The translations under genes and the position numbers were made by a program. This document shows, piece by piece, positions 1 through 8,192 of a DNA stretch of 64,000 nucleotides. Every line of letters begins with the position of its first letter. Within the stretch, counting starts at the first letter, position 1. Under the pieces are notes generated by a model, which did no database searches, was not told the DNA's origin, and saw only the letters and a program-made list of their open reading frames with translations. The stretch comes from Bacillota bacterium (GTDB lineage Bacteria; Bacillota; Clostridia; Peptostreptococcales; Anaerovoracaceae), in assembly GCA_029101005.1 (NCBI GenBank), contig JAQXQE010000027.1, positions 1-64,000 on the forward strand, read 5' to 3'.

Positions 1-12
1 TACTTGATCCAT
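1..12 (-). CDS. 5' end of an unidentified leftward gene (partial)
   Basis: Only four codons (Met-Asp-Gln-Val) are inside the window. The ATG is preceded on the minus strand by GGAGGT five bases away, a strong ribosome binding site. It begins about 100 nt after the tyrA stop in the same direction, so co-transcription with tyrA is plausible. The product cannot be told from four residues. Confidence 0.5.
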
Positions 13-112
13 GAGATACCTCCAGAGTTTTTTAGACAGTTCGAAAAAGTCAAAAAAGTCTAAACCAAATTAGTCTGATTCTCTCTAGATTATCTCATTG
101 GAGATCCCGGTG

Positions 113-862
113 TTAAAGGCACCGTGTTATTAAGCGGTTACAGTTAATCTCGTCGACGAGATTATCTCTGTTCTCCATGCAGAGGGAGGTCCATGCATTC
201 TCGTTGAGGTTGGCAACTCTTGTCATATCTCGGAAGCTGCCTCCGGCAATTGGAATATCTCCGAACATAGCGCTACCGCTGTTGATGAGTGCACTAGGCA
301 CGATGTGGCTGAGCTGGGATGTGTATGCGATAGTTCTGTCGTGAGCATCAGGAGTCATAAAGGCGAAGTCCTTGAAGCCGGCAAGTGAGAGGAAGTGACA
401 GAGCATATTCTTCTGGTACGAGTCATCCTTCTTCTGGCAGAGCACGAAGCAGGCCTTCTTGAATAGGTCGGCGCGGCTGTTCTCGTAGCCGTCGAGGTTG
501 AAACCAGCCATAGGATGGCCGCCCGTGAAGTTGAGATCACTCTGGTTCATCAGGTCGAAGCCTATCTCGCAGACAGCTCTCTTGGTACCGCAGCAGTCGA
601 CTACGAGCTGCGAACGGCGGGCCTTAGGCGCGTGGTCCTTGAGCCAGCTGATTGCAGCAGCACTTGGAACTGCGAGCAGAATCATATGGCATCCTACAAT
701 ATTATCGTCGTCCAGAACATCCACGATGGTGCCATCCTCTAATGCAGCCTCGCTCACTTCCTCATTGACATCGCAGCCGTATACCATAGCTCCACTAGCT
801 GTGAATGCCTTAGCGAGGGAACCACCTATTAGTCCAAGTCCGATAATACCAATCTTAATCAT
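113..862 (-). CDS. tyrA: Prephenate dehydrogenase (TyrA family)
   Basis: Cytoplasmic NAD(P)-dependent dehydrogenase converting prephenate to 4-hydroxyphenylpyruvate for tyrosine synthesis. The 249-residue protein opens with a Rossmann motif (IGIIGLGLIGGSLAKAF) and carries the family motif GGHPMAGF near residue 115. It is short for the family and shows no ACT or chorismate mutase domain, so feedback control through ACT is not expected. The start was chosen at the ATG at 860-862 because AAGGAG precedes it; an upstream GTG at 916 would add 18 residues that do not look like the family and would overlap the attenuator. The leader holds a Tyr-rich peptide and a terminator, pointing to control by tyrosine supply. 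Substrate choice between prephenate and arogenate cannot be seen. Confidence 0.9.
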   Translation of the reverse strand: MIKIGIIGLGLIGGSLAKAFTASGAMVYGCDVNEEVSEAALEDGTIVDVLDDDNIVGCHMILLAVPSAAAISWLKDHAPKARRSQLVVDCCGTKRAVCEIGFDLMNQSDLNFTGGHPMAGFNLDGYENSRADLFKKACFVLCQKKDDSYQKNMLCHFLSLAGFKDFAFMTPDAHDRTIAYTSQLSHIVPSALINSGSAMFGDIPIAGGSFRDMTRVANLNENAWTSLCMENRDNLVDEINCNRLITRCL

Positions 863-888
863 CTCAATACTCCTTAATCTGAAAATAT

Positions 889-923
889 ACAAAAAAGAAA
901 CTCTGCAGTGAATCACTGCAGAG
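889..923 (-). terminator. Attenuator terminator in the tyrA leader
   Basis: Positions 901-923 form a perfect 10-bp stem (CTCTGCAGTG / CACTGCAGAG, 3-nt loop). Read leftward it is followed by a T-rich run (TTTCTTTTTTG), the form of an intrinsic terminator. It lies between the tyrA promoter and the tyrA start, so it must act inside the leader. A stretch in the leader peptide gene near 970-978 (CTGTACAGT on the minus strand) can pair with ACTGCAG of the downstream arm, with a 2-nt bulge, as a candidate antiterminator. Confidence 0.8.
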
Positions 924-965
924 ATCTGAGGTTAGATGCTAGATAGACAATGTCTTCTGTGTCAC

Positions 966-1049
966 TCAATACTGTACAGCAAAACACGGCTCACTATGTG
1001 AACTTGTGTAATAATAATATTCTGCTGCGTAGTAAACTGAATGTCTCAT
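966..1049 (-). CDS. Tyrosine-rich leader peptide of tyrA (27 aa)
   Basis: An ATG at 1047-1049 opens a 27-codon frame ending in TGA at 966-968. It encodes seven tyrosines, six of them inside residues 6-14 (YYAAEYYYY). The frame lies between a good promoter and an intrinsic terminator ahead of the tyrosine gene tyrA, the arrangement of ribosome-mediated attenuation: stalling at Tyr codons when charged tRNA-Tyr is scarce would favour read-through. The weak point is the lack of a clear Shine-Dalgarno before the ATG. No T-box consensus is visible in the leader. Confidence 0.6.
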   Translation of the reverse strand: MRHSVYYAAEYYYYTSSHSEPCFAVQY

Positions 1050-1100
1050 CGATTTGTGCCAGTATTGTTTGTTCTCGTTTATATAACTGAAGTTATCTAC

Positions 1101-1129
1101 ACTATAACAGCAATAGACGGTACTTGCAA
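1101..1129 (-). promoter_or_regulatory. Promoter of the tyrA leader
   Basis: On the minus strand TTGCAA (1124-1129) and TATAGT (1101-1106) are separated by exactly 17 bases, a near-consensus housekeeping promoter. Transcription would start about 1094 and include the leader peptide and the attenuator before tyrA. Confidence 0.7.
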
Positions 1130-1138
1130 TTGTAATTT

Positions 1139-1158
1139 GTAAATTCGTACAAATTTAC
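1139..1158. promoter_or_regulatory. Inverted repeat upstream of the tyrA promoter
   Basis: GTAAATT-6nt-AATTTAC is a perfect 7-bp inverted repeat just upstream of the leftward -35 box and about 80 bp upstream of the rightward -10 of the ABC-F gene. It could be an operator or an AT-rich UP element. The rest of 863-1277 holds the tyrA leader and a TATAAT at 1239-1244 without a good -35. Confidence 0.3.
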
Positions 1159-1277
1159 GATTGATAATTATGAGAATTCATCAAAAATCGCTTCTCGTAT
1201 TATTCGCCCTCTCTTCTCACGAAGGGGACAAAATATAGTATAATAGATTCACTGATTTGAATTTGAAAGAGGTAGCT

Positions 1278-3092
1278 ATGTTACTTATCACAGCAAAGCA
1301 CATTAAGAAGAATTTCTCTGAGAGGCCGCTCCTTGAGGACGTGACTCTCAGTATTAATGATGGGGACAAGATTGGTCTCGTCGGTGTCAACGGAAGCGGC
1401 AAGTCAACGCTTCTGAAAATCATCGCTGGGGTAATTGAAGAAGAGGGTGGTGAGATTCTGAGAAGCAATGAGCTCAGGACAGCTTATCTTCCGCAGAACC
1501 CAGAGTATGACCCTAATCTGACTGTAATCGAGCAGGCGATGAAGTACGTGAGCGGACACATCGAAGAGTACGTCGTTAAGACCTATCTTACCAAGGTTCA
1601 TATGGATTGCTACGATAAGCCGATGGGCGAACTCTCAGGCGGTCAGCGCAAGAGGGTAGCACTAGCTACTGTTCTCTGCGGAGATGCGAATCTTCTCATC
1701 CTCGATGAGCCTACTAACCATATGGACAACGATATCATTGAGTGGATGGAGGAGAGGCTCAGCGATTACAAGGGTGCTATCTTCATGATCACTCACGACA
1801 GATACTTCCTCGAGAGGATTACCAATCACATCTGCGAGATTGAGAAAGGCCGCCTCGTATCGTATGAGGGCAATTACGAGGATTACCTTGTTGCCAAGGC
1901 GGAGCGTCTGCAGATGGCTATGGCTAATGAGAGGAAGCGCGCTAACCTCTACCGTAAGGAACTCAAGTGGATTCGCTGGACTGCGCCAGCCCGCTCAACT
2001 AAGCAGAAGGCTCGTATTCAGCGCTTCGAGCAGATTGAGACAGCGAAGGAGACTTTCGAGAATCCTGAGCTCGAGCTGGATATGCTTACAACGAGACTAG
2101 GTAAGAAGATCATCGAGATTAACAACATCAGTAAGTCCTACAACGGAACTACATATATCAACGACTTCAGCTACAATATCCTGCGCAACGACCGCATAGG
2201 TATTGTCGGCAACAACGGTTGCGGTAAGACGACTCTGCTTCGCATGATTATGGGCCAGGTGGAGCCTGATTCTGGTAGCATCGAGATTGGTGATACTGTC
2301 AAGATCGGATACTTCTCTCAGGAGTCTGAGGAGATGAATCCTAATCTCAGAATCATCAAGTTCGTCGAGGACATTGCTCAGAATGTAAGAACTAAGGACG
2401 GTTATCTCTCGGCGACCCAGATGCTCGAGAAGTTCCTCTTCCCAAGATATATGCATTCGGTTCGCATCGAGAAGCTCTCAGGAGGTGAGAAGCGCAGACT
2501 CTATCTGCTCTCGGTTCTCATGCGTGCTCCTAATATCCTGATTCTTGACGAGCCGACTAATGACCTTGATATCGATACTCTGACTGTTCTCGAGGACTAC
2601 CTCGATGACTTCCAGGGCGCGGTTATCATCGTATCTCACGACAGATACTTCCTCGACAGACTAGTAGTTAGAACTTTTGCGTTCGAGGAGGGTGGTTACA
2701 TCGGTCACTATACTGGTGGATACAGCAAGTATATGAATGAGAAGGAGGAGCGCGAGGCGGTGGCCGCAGAGGCGGCGAGGGCGCGCGAAGCGGGCCCTGC
2801 GTCGGCGGCGAAGCCGGACGGACGCAACAGCCGAGCGCCGAAGGTCAAGTTCACTTACGCGGAGAAGAAGGAGTTCGAGACTATCGACGAGGATATTGCC
2901 AAGCTCGAGGACAGAATCACTGAGATTGACAGCGAGATGATGGCGAATGCTTCTGATGCGTGGCTGCTGGCGGATCTTTCGGACGAGAAGACGAAGCTCG
3001 AAGAGGAGCTGATGCATAAGTATGAGAGGTGGGAGTACCTCAATGAGCTGGCGGAGAAGATTGCGCGTGGCGAGAGGGTGCAGCAGGGTTAG
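1278..3092 (+). CDS. ABC-F family ATPase (Uup-like)
   Basis: A soluble protein with two ABC ATPase domains and no membrane segment, the ABC-F family that acts on ribosomes. Domain 1 has GVNGSGKST, signature LSGGQRKR and Walker B LDEPTNH; domain 2 has GNNGCGKTT, LSGGEKRR and LDEPTND. A linker with KELKWIRW lies between them and a C-terminal coiled coil like the Uup CTD ends the protein. A GC-rich Ala/Arg-rich spacer (about 2750-2845) joins domain 2 to the coiled coil. The ATG at 1278 follows AGAGGT and is preferred over a TTG at 1257. TATAAT at 1239-1244 is a possible -10. Housekeeping translation factor versus antibiotic protection cannot be settled; the Uup-like tail favours the former. Confidence 0.9.
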   Translation: MLLITAKHIKKNFSERPLLEDVTLSINDGDKIGLVGVNGSGKSTLLKIIAGVIEEEGGEILRSNELRTAYLPQNPEYDPNLTVIEQAMKYVSGHIEEYVVKTYLTKVHMDCYDKPMGELSGGQRKRVALATVLCGDANLLILDEPTNHMDNDIIEWMEERLSDYKGAIFMITHDRYFLERITNHICEIEKGRLVSYEGNYEDYLVAKAERLQMAMANERKRANLYRKELKWIRWTAPARSTKQKARIQRFEQIETAKETFENPELELDMLTTRLGKKIIEINNISKSYNGTTYINDFSYNILRNDRIGIVGNNGCGKTTLLRMIMGQVEPDSGSIEIGDTVKIGYFSQESEEMNPNLRIIKFVEDIAQNVRTKDGYLSATQMLEKFLFPRYMHSVRIEKLSGGEKRRLYLLSVLMRAPNILILDEPTNDLDIDTLTVLEDYLDDFQGAVIIVSHDRYFLDRLVVRTFAFEEGGYIGHYTGGYSKYMNEKEEREAVAAEAARAREAGPASAAKPDGRNSRAPKVKFTYAEKKEFETIDEDIAKLEDRITEIDSEMMANASDAWLLADLSDEKTKLEEELMHKYERWEYLNELAEKIARGERVQQG

Positions 3093-3139
3093 CTTTTTGT
3101 TGCATGTGGCTGTCTGTTTGAAGTGGATTAGAATCTGCT

Positions 3140-3167
3140 TTGGATAGGCTGGCAGATGAAGTATAAT
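3140..3167 (+). promoter_or_regulatory. Promoter of the GNAT-ThrE operon
   Basis: TTGGAT (3140-3145), a 16-bp spacer and a perfect TATAAT (3162-3167), about 80 bp before the GNAT start. It is the only good promoter in the gap after the ABC-F gene. Confidence 0.6.
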
Positions 3168-3170
3168 ATA

Positions 3171-3182
3171 GTCAAATTTGAC
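3171..3182. promoter_or_regulatory. Palindrome at the transcription start (possible operator)
   Basis: GTCAAATTTGAC is a perfect 12-bp palindrome beginning four bases after the -10 box, where a bound repressor would block initiation. No cognate regulator is adjacent. Confidence 0.4.
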
Positions 3183-3246
3183 CGGATGGATAATTCGGAG
3201 ATATTAAGCGATTAATAGCTGATAGGAATGAAGAAAGGAGTAGCTT

Positions 3247-3804
3247 ATGGTTAGATTACCATTTACACAGGAGCTTATGAATGGCCGCGGAGAGCCGAAG
3301 ACTATTGTTTTCCGTGAGGCTGGTCCTGAGGATATAGATAAGGTTATGCAGCTGCAGCGGGAGGTTGTGGATGCTCTTCCTGATAAGGATCTCTATCAGA
3401 CTTCGACTAGAGAGGAGTACCTGGAGCAGCTCGAGGAAGACTGCTGCTTTATGGCGGAGTGCGATGGAGAGGTTGCTGGATTCAGTGTTCTGGTTCCAAA
3501 TGACGCTGATAATCCTCGTAACTACGGTAAGTACTTCGACTACGATAGAGAGCAGCTTGCTGTTACATGCTCGCTCGATCTTACTATGGTTTCGCCTAAT
3601 TACAGAGGCCTTGGAATCCAGCGTGATTTCAACAAGATCAGAATCGGGACTGCAGTAGCTATGGGAGCTAAGGAGGGACTGGCAACAATCTCACCTGACA
3701 ATCCTTACAGCTACAGAAACTTCACTGTGCTCAACTTCGACATCGTTGAGCAGCGTGAGATGTATGGAGGCAAGCAGAGATATCTTCTGCGTAAGGTTTT
3801 CTAA
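3247..3804 (+). CDS. GNAT family acetyltransferase
   Basis: A 185-residue protein of the Gcn5-related N-acetyltransferase fold, which moves an acetyl group from acetyl-CoA to an amine. The acetyl-CoA pyrophosphate loop is visible around residue 120 (SPNYRGLGIQRDF), with the C-terminal strand-helix region (NPYSYRNFTVLNF) typical of the fold. AAAGGAG precedes the ATG. Its TAA overlaps the ATG of the next gene by one base (TAATG), so it is translationally coupled to the ThrE-type exporter. An amino acid or peptide substrate would fit that context, but this is inference. Confidence 0.75.
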   Translation: MVRLPFTQELMNGRGEPKTIVFREAGPEDIDKVMQLQREVVDALPDKDLYQTSTREEYLEQLEEDCCFMAECDGEVAGFSVLVPNDADNPRNYGKYFDYDREQLAVTCSLDLTMVSPNYRGLGIQRDFNKIRIGTAVAMGAKEGLATISPDNPYSYRNFTVLNFDIVEQREMYGGKQRYLLRKVF

Positions 3805-4571
3805 TGAATTTCAAGGAAGCGAATCAGATTCTTAAGATAATACTCGATATTGGAGAGGAGTTCATCAAGAGCGGTGCGGAGAACAGAAGATCTGAGGATA
3901 CGATATACAGACTTTGTGATGCATATGGTCTGCGTAAGGTCAATGTCTGGCTGATTACTACGAATATTCAGGCTACTGTTGAGACTGATGAGGGTGACAT
4001 CATCACCCAGACGAGATTCGTCCCATCTGGCGAGTACAATTTCGACAGGCTGGACTATCTGAATGATCTGTCCCGAAGAGCCTGTGCGGAGAAGCCGGAT
4101 GCTGCAGAGCTTCGTCGTATGCTCGACGAGGTACTCGCACGTCCCGAGCAGCCGAAATGGCTGAGATACCTCGCGGCGCTGATGGCCGCCGTAGGCTTCG
4201 GCGTTTTCTTCAACTGCGACCTTATGGATGCGCTGGCTCTCTCTGTTATTGTCATCGTAATGGTTGCGCTCGGTGGCAAGCTCGGCAAGGTTGAGAACAA
4301 TCCTTTGATATACAATGCGATTCTCTCATTCCTGATGGAGATTCTTGCCATTGCATTCGTATCGATAGGCTTCGGACATAATTCGAATTACATTACGATT
4401 GGTATCGTTATGTTGCTCGTCGGCTGCCTCGGATTCATGAATGGTATTCGTGACCTGCTCAATCGCGACATCATTGCGGGAGGCATTAACATCGTCAACT
4501 CGATTCTCGGTACTATGGGAATTGCCGTGGGTATTTCGCTGGCAATCCTGATGATGAGAGGGGTGATGTAG
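3804..4571 (+). CDS. Threonine/serine exporter family, large subunit (DUF1212)
   Basis: A 255-residue membrane protein matching the N-terminal half of ThrE. A soluble region (residues 1-110) with NRRSEDTIYRLCDAYGL precedes about five hydrophobic segments. The family exports threonine and serine, or in the YjjP/YjjB pair has been linked to organic acid export. The adjacent gene supplies the C-terminal half, so the exporter is two-component. The start overlaps the GNAT stop. Substrate is not readable from sequence. Confidence 0.8.
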   Translation: MNFKEANQILKIILDIGEEFIKSGAENRRSEDTIYRLCDAYGLRKVNVWLITTNIQATVETDEGDIITQTRFVPSGEYNFDRLDYLNDLSRRACAEKPDAAELRRMLDEVLARPEQPKWLRYLAALMAAVGFGVFFNCDLMDALALSVIVIVMVALGGKLGKVENNPLIYNAILSFLMEILAIAFVSIGFGHNSNYITIGIVMLLVGCLGFMNGIRDLLNRDIIAGGINIVNSILGTMGIAVGISLAILMMRGVM

Positions 4572-4572
4572 T

Positions 4573-5037
4573 ATGGCAACTGTTAATCCTAATGTATATA
4601 TTCAGATTGTTTCCTGCATCATCGGTAGTCTGGGCTTCGCTCTTTGGTTCCGCATCAAGGGCAAGCAGATTGTCTACTCAGGTATTGGTGCGCTGATATG
4701 CTGGCTCACTTATCTGCTCGTCTATGAGTCGACTGAGAGCCCTTTCATCTCAACTATGCTGGCGGCTATGTTCGTAGCTGCATATGCTAATATCATGGCC
4801 CGCGTCAACAAGGCGCCGACAACAATCTTCCTGATTGCTTCGGCTCTGCCTCTCATTCCGGGAGCTCACATGTATTATATGATGTACTCTATGGTTATGG
4901 GCGACAACGCGATGGCGATGAGTGAGGCTCGCCTCATGCTTCTGCCGTGCCTTGGTATCGCGGTCGGCTTCATCGTAGTCGAGATTATAAACAAGTATGC
5001 GCTTCTCGGTTGGAAGCTTATCACTAGTAGGAAATAA
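4573..5037 (+). CDS. Threonine/serine exporter family, small subunit (DUF3815)
   Basis: A 154-residue, mostly hydrophobic protein with four to five membrane segments, corresponding to the C-terminal ThrE domain (YjjB-like). It starts one base after the stop of the large subunit, as expected for subunits made together. The ALPLIPGAHMYYMMYSMVMGD region is the recognisable family stretch. Together the two products should form one inner-membrane exporter. Confidence 0.8.
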   Translation: MATVNPNVYIQIVSCIIGSLGFALWFRIKGKQIVYSGIGALICWLTYLLVYESTESPFISTMLAAMFVAAYANIMARVNKAPTTIFLIASALPLIPGAHMYYMMYSMVMGDNAMAMSEARLMLLPCLGIAVGFIVVEIINKYALLGWKLITSRK

Positions 5038-5044
5038 GGAAGCA

Positions 5045-5072
5045 AAAAAGCTCCCGCCAGCTGGCGGGAGCT
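5045..5072 (-). terminator. Terminator between the ThrE genes and hslO
   Basis: Positions 5049-5072 form a perfect 24-bp palindrome (AGCTCCCGCCAG and its complement). Read leftward it is followed by a run of T, so it ends hslO transcription. Read rightward the T tract is poor, but it may also serve the convergent exporter genes. Confidence 0.8.
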
Positions 5073-5089
5073 TACTTATTATCCATACA

Positions 5090-5965
5090 TTACCTCTCGG
5101 CGAGGATCTCCTTGAGCTCGTCGACACTGAACTCGTAGGCGGTGTTACAGAAGTAACATTTTACCTCTATAGATTCGCCATCATCGATCATCTCCTGAAG
5201 GTCTGCGTCCTTGATTGTCGCAAGCGCCTTGGATACGCGCTCGTGTGAGCAGTTGCAATCGAAGCGAACTTCCTGCTTCTCTGTGATCTCGAGGCCGAGT
5301 GGTCCGAGGATGAGCTCGAGCATTGACTCGGGTGAGTGGCCTTCCTCCATGAGATCGGTTACGGATGGGAGGATAGCGAGCTGACCCTCGAGAGTAGCGA
5401 TAGTTTCCTCCTGAACATCAGGCATGAGCTGAATGATGAATCCGCCGGCGTGCTTAACTGAACAGTCAGTGTCAACCATAACACCGAGACCGACTGCTGA
5501 TGGTGTCTGCTCTGATACTGTGTAGTAGTATGCGAGGTCATCTCCGATCTCGCCTGACTGGAGCTCTACTGTTCCGTTATATGGCTCTGAGAGTCCGAGA
5601 TCCATCACTACTGTGAGGGTTCCTGCTCCAACGGCTGCGCCGACATCAAGCTTGCCTCTGTACTTGAGTGGGATGTCAACCTGTGGATTGCCTGGGAAAC
5701 CCTTGATGTTACCGTGACTGTCTGCAGTAACTGTCATATTACCGATTGGGCCGTCTCCCTTGACTGTGAGTGTGATGAGGTCATCTTCACCTTTCATCAT
5801 TGAGCCCATCATCGCTCCTGCGCTGAGAAGTCTTCCGAGTGCTGCGCTTACTACTGGGTATGTCTCGTGGCGCTCGCACGCATATCCGACAAGATCAGTC
5901 GAACGAACAGCGAAGGCTCTCACTGTTCCATTAGCGGCATGGCCACGCACGATATAATCATTCAT
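5090..5965 (-). CDS. hslO: Hsp33 redox-regulated chaperone
   Basis: Cytoplasmic holdase activated by oxidation. The 291-residue protein has the full Hsp33 fold and the four zinc cysteines near the C-terminus as DCNC and CYFC, so the redox switch is intact. The ATG at 5963-5965 lies ten bases after GGAGG; an upstream TTG at 5974 is too close to that site. It is monocistronic, with a terminator after it, and its 5' region is shared with the divergent folate operon. Confidence 0.93.
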   Translation of the reverse strand: MNDYIVRGHAANGTVRAFAVRSTDLVGYACERHETYPVVSAALGRLLSAGAMMGSMMKGEDDLITLTVKGDGPIGNMTVTADSHGNIKGFPGNPQVDIPLKYRGKLDVGAAVGAGTLTVVMDLGLSEPYNGTVELQSGEIGDDLAYYYTVSEQTPSAVGLGVMVDTDCSVKHAGGFIIQLMPDVQEETIATLEGQLAILPSVTDLMEEGHSPESMLELILGPLGLEITEKQEVRFDCNCSHERVSKALATIKDADLQEMIDDGESIEVKCYFCNTAYEFSVDELKEILAER

Positions 5966-6071
5966 ATATGTCAAACCTCCTTGGTATGTATTTCAACTTA
6001 CTTATTGTACTTACTTCTCCTATATATTACAATGTACTTGACAAAATTTGATATCACTAGCAGACAAGATT

Positions 6072-6149
6072 AGAACGCGTTAAGTGCTTTGTGGCAGGGA
6101 TTGCAGCAGAGACGAAGAGGGGAACCTTGCGGTGTTCTGATTCATCCCG
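6072..6149 (+). promoter_or_regulatory. Tetrahydrofolate (THF) class I riboswitch aptamer
   Basis: The core matches the THF-I consensus by eye: GCGTTAAGTG (6077-6086), GGGAT (6098-6102), GACGAAG, and CGGTG (6130-6134). AGAAC (6072-6076) pairs with GTTCT (6134-6138), and GGGAT can pair with ATCCC (6144-6148) as the pseudoknot. It sits directly before folC and the rest of a folate operon, the expected context. A TTGACA at 6038-6043 is a candidate -35; no good -10 is seen at the expected distance. Confidence 0.88.
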
Positions 6150-6166
6150 CTGCTACACATAGTCAG

Positions 6167-6209
6167 ACACCTGCTTATGCGTAGCTTACGGACACGCTAA
6201 GGGAGGTGT
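6167..6209 (+). promoter_or_regulatory. Expression platform sequestering the folC ribosome binding site
   Basis: ACACCT (6167-6172) is complementary to AGGTGT (6204-6209), which contains the folC Shine-Dalgarno. CTTA/TAAG and GCGT/ACGC extend it to a long hairpin. ACACC is also complementary to GGTGT (6131-6135) inside the aptamer. The likely switch is translational: ligand-bound aptamer frees ACACCT to hide the ribosome site; the unbound form uses ACACC to break the aptamer and leaves the site open. No terminator T tract is present. Confidence 0.7.
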
Positions 6210-6212
6210 TTT

Positions 6213-7547
6213 ATTATATTTAATTATTCAGAAGCAAGAGCATACTTAGATAGAATCTCCGCGAGCGGAAGTATTCTCGGTCTCGACAGCATCCGTGCTC
6301 TCATGGCTGAACTCGGCAATCCGCAGGACGAACTTAGATTCATCCATCTCGCCGGCACTAACGGCAAAGGCTCAATCCACGCCTTCACCGCCAGTATTCT
6401 TCGTGCCGCCGGATACACAGTCGGCGCCTACATCTCGCCCTCAGTTATGGGATATCTCGAGAAATTCCAGGTGAACGGCCAGTGGATGGCTGAAGACGAG
6501 CTCGCTCCGCTAGTAGCGAAAACCCGCTTGGCTGCGGAGTCGATGGTCGCTAAGGGTCTCGCGATGCCAACAGTATTTGAGTTCGAAACAGCCATCGCAT
6601 TCCTCTACTTCAAGCAGAAGAACTGCGACTACGTGGTGCTCGAAACTGGACTCGGCGGAGACCTCGATTCGACTAATGTTGTCACAACTACTGATGTCTG
6701 CGCATTTGCAAGCATCAGTCTTGATCATACCGGCTTCCTCGGAAGCACAATAGAGGAGATTGCCAGCAAGAAAGCCGGCATCATCAAGCCTGGCTCAATC
6801 GTGATCCCAGGCTGGCAGACAGAAGCTGCCGCTTCCGTCCTGCGTTCTAGAGCGGAGGAGCTCGCATGCGAGCTCAGATCAGTAGATCCATCTGCTCTGG
6901 TTATTGAGGGTCCGAACTCTTTCTCATACCGCTCATATAATCACATTGAGAAGAGTCTTCTCGGCAATCACCAGTTCGAGAATGCGACTACTGCAATCGA
7001 GATTATTGAAGCACTCAGGTCAAGGGGTGCTATCATAAGCGATGTGGCCGTTAAGGACGGCATCGAGACCTCTTACTGGCCTGGACGCCTCGAGCGCATA
7101 GCTGGCACGCCGGAGTTCATTCTCGATGGCGCGCACAACCCAGCGGCCGCAGAGAGACTGCGAGAGGGACTCGAGCTTTTATACAGAGAGAACGGCGACG
7201 ACTCGACAAAAATCCACGCGGTCATCGGAATCTTCAAGGACAAGGATTACCATTCTGTCCTCGGAACTCTGGCTCCACTGCTGGCCGACGCGAAGGCTAT
7301 TGCTCTTCCAGACGCTGTCCGCACTCTTGACGCTGATAGTGTTGCGGCTGTCCTGTCTTCACTGGGCGTCGATGCTACTACTGCTCCGTCAATCGAGGAG
7401 GCTATCGATGAGGCGGCATCCCGTGCTCGCGCTGATGGCGGCATTGTCCTCGTGACTGGTTCGCTCTCGTATCTTGGACAGGCGAGGGAGCACATTGATT
7501 CAATTACGGATATTACACTCGAAAGTGAGGCTACTAATGGCAAATAA
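6213..7547 (+). CDS. folC: Folylpolyglutamate/dihydrofolate synthase
   Basis: ATP-dependent Mur-ligase-family enzyme adding glutamate to dihydropteroate or folates. The P-loop [28 protein letters not shown] and DGAHNP motifs are present. Homology clearly extends upstream of the first ATG (6303): codons from 6213 encode a normal FolC N-terminus ending in [14 protein letters not shown]. No ATG, GTG or TTG exists in frame between the stop at 6198-6200 and 6303. The best start is ATT at 6213 (6 nt after GGGAGG), or ATA at 6216. From 6213 the protein is 444 residues, normal for FolC. A rare start codon or a sequence error would both explain this. The stop overlaps folE by 11 nt. Confidence 0.88.
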   Translation: MIFNYSEARAYLDRISASGSILGLDSIRALMAELGNPQDELRFIHLAGTNGKGSIHAFTASILRAAGYTVGAYISPSVMGYLEKFQVNGQWMAEDELAPLVAKTRLAAESMVAKGLAMPTVFEFETAIAFLYFKQKNCDYVVLETGLGGDLDSTNVVTTTDVCAFASISLDHTGFLGSTIEEIASKKAGIIKPGSIVIPGWQTEAAASVLRSRAEELACELRSVDPSALVIEGPNSFSYRSYNHIEKSLLGNHQFENATTAIEIIEALRSRGAIISDVAVKDGIETSYWPGRLERIAGTPEFILDGAHNPAAAERLREGLELLYRENGDDSTKIHAVIGIFKDKDYHSVLGTLAPLLADAKAIALPDAVRTLDADSVAAVLSSLGVDATTAPSIEEAIDEAASRARADGGIVLVTGSLSYLGQAREHIDSITDITLESEATNGK

Positions 7548-8100
7548 AATGAACCCGGAACTCATTAAGCAGGCTGTGACTATGCTCCTCGAGGGCATCG
7601 GCGAGGATCCAAATCGCGAGGGTCTCGTTGAGACTCCTGATAGAATTGCCCGCATGTACGAGGAGATTTGCGGCGGTGCTTATCAGGATGCTGCTGAGGT
7701 GCTTGAGAAGCGTTTCAAGGTTGACAGCAATGAGATCGTCCTCGAGAAGGATATCAATTTCTATTCGATGTGCGAGCACCACATGCTGCCTTTCTTCGGC
7801 AAGGTGCACATTGCTTACATTCCTGACGGCGAGGTAGTCGGCCTCTCCAAGCTGGCGCGAACAGTTGAGGTATACGCGCGCAGGCTCCAGCTCCAGGAGC
7901 AGATGACTGCTCAGATTGCGGATGCACTCATGGACAATCTCCAGCCTAAAGGCGTCATGGTAATGTGCGAGGCTGAGCACACCTGCATGACTATGCGCGG
8001 TGTCAAGAAGCCGGGCTCCAAGACAGTCAACATCGTAACAAGAGGTGCATTCACAGAAGACGAAAAACTGCAGAATCTCTTCCTGAATATGCTGAAATAA
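7537..8100 (+). CDS. folE: GTP cyclohydrolase I
   Basis: Converts GTP to 7,8-dihydroneopterin triphosphate, the first folate step, as a zinc-dependent homodecamer. The 187-residue protein has the zinc and active-site motifs [12 protein letters not shown] and [12 protein letters not shown], and the [15 protein letters not shown] stretch. The ATG at 7537 has GTGAGG upstream and overlaps folC by 11 nt, implying coupled translation; an ATG at 7549 is the alternative. Confidence 0.95.
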   Translation: MANKMNPELIKQAVTMLLEGIGEDPNREGLVETPDRIARMYEEICGGAYQDAAEVLEKRFKVDSNEIVLEKDINFYSMCEHHMLPFFGKVHIAYIPDGEVVGLSKLARTVEVYARRLQLQEQMTAQIADALMDNLQPKGVMVMCEAEHTCMTMRGVKKPGSKTVNIVTRGAFTEDEKLQNLFLNMLK

Positions 8101-8131
8101 TTTGCAATGCGCATTCGGACGCGCAATGCAA
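8101..8131 (+). repeat. Hairpin in the folE-HD gap
   Basis: TTTGCAATGCGC and GCGCAATGCAAA form an 11-bp stem with one internal A-A mismatch, directly after the folE stop. No T run follows, so it is more likely an RNA stability or processing element than a terminator. Confidence 0.4.
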
Positions 8132-8192
8132 ACTGTCGATTTTGCGCTAACAGTCGCGTTGCGCGAAATGAATTAACTGGATATCGAATAAT

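Noticed and set aside
880..1100. Tyrosine T-box riboswitch upstream of tyrA
   Set aside because: No GGTGG-type T-box sequence or antiterminator bulge is present before the terminator; the Tyr-rich frame explains the leader better.
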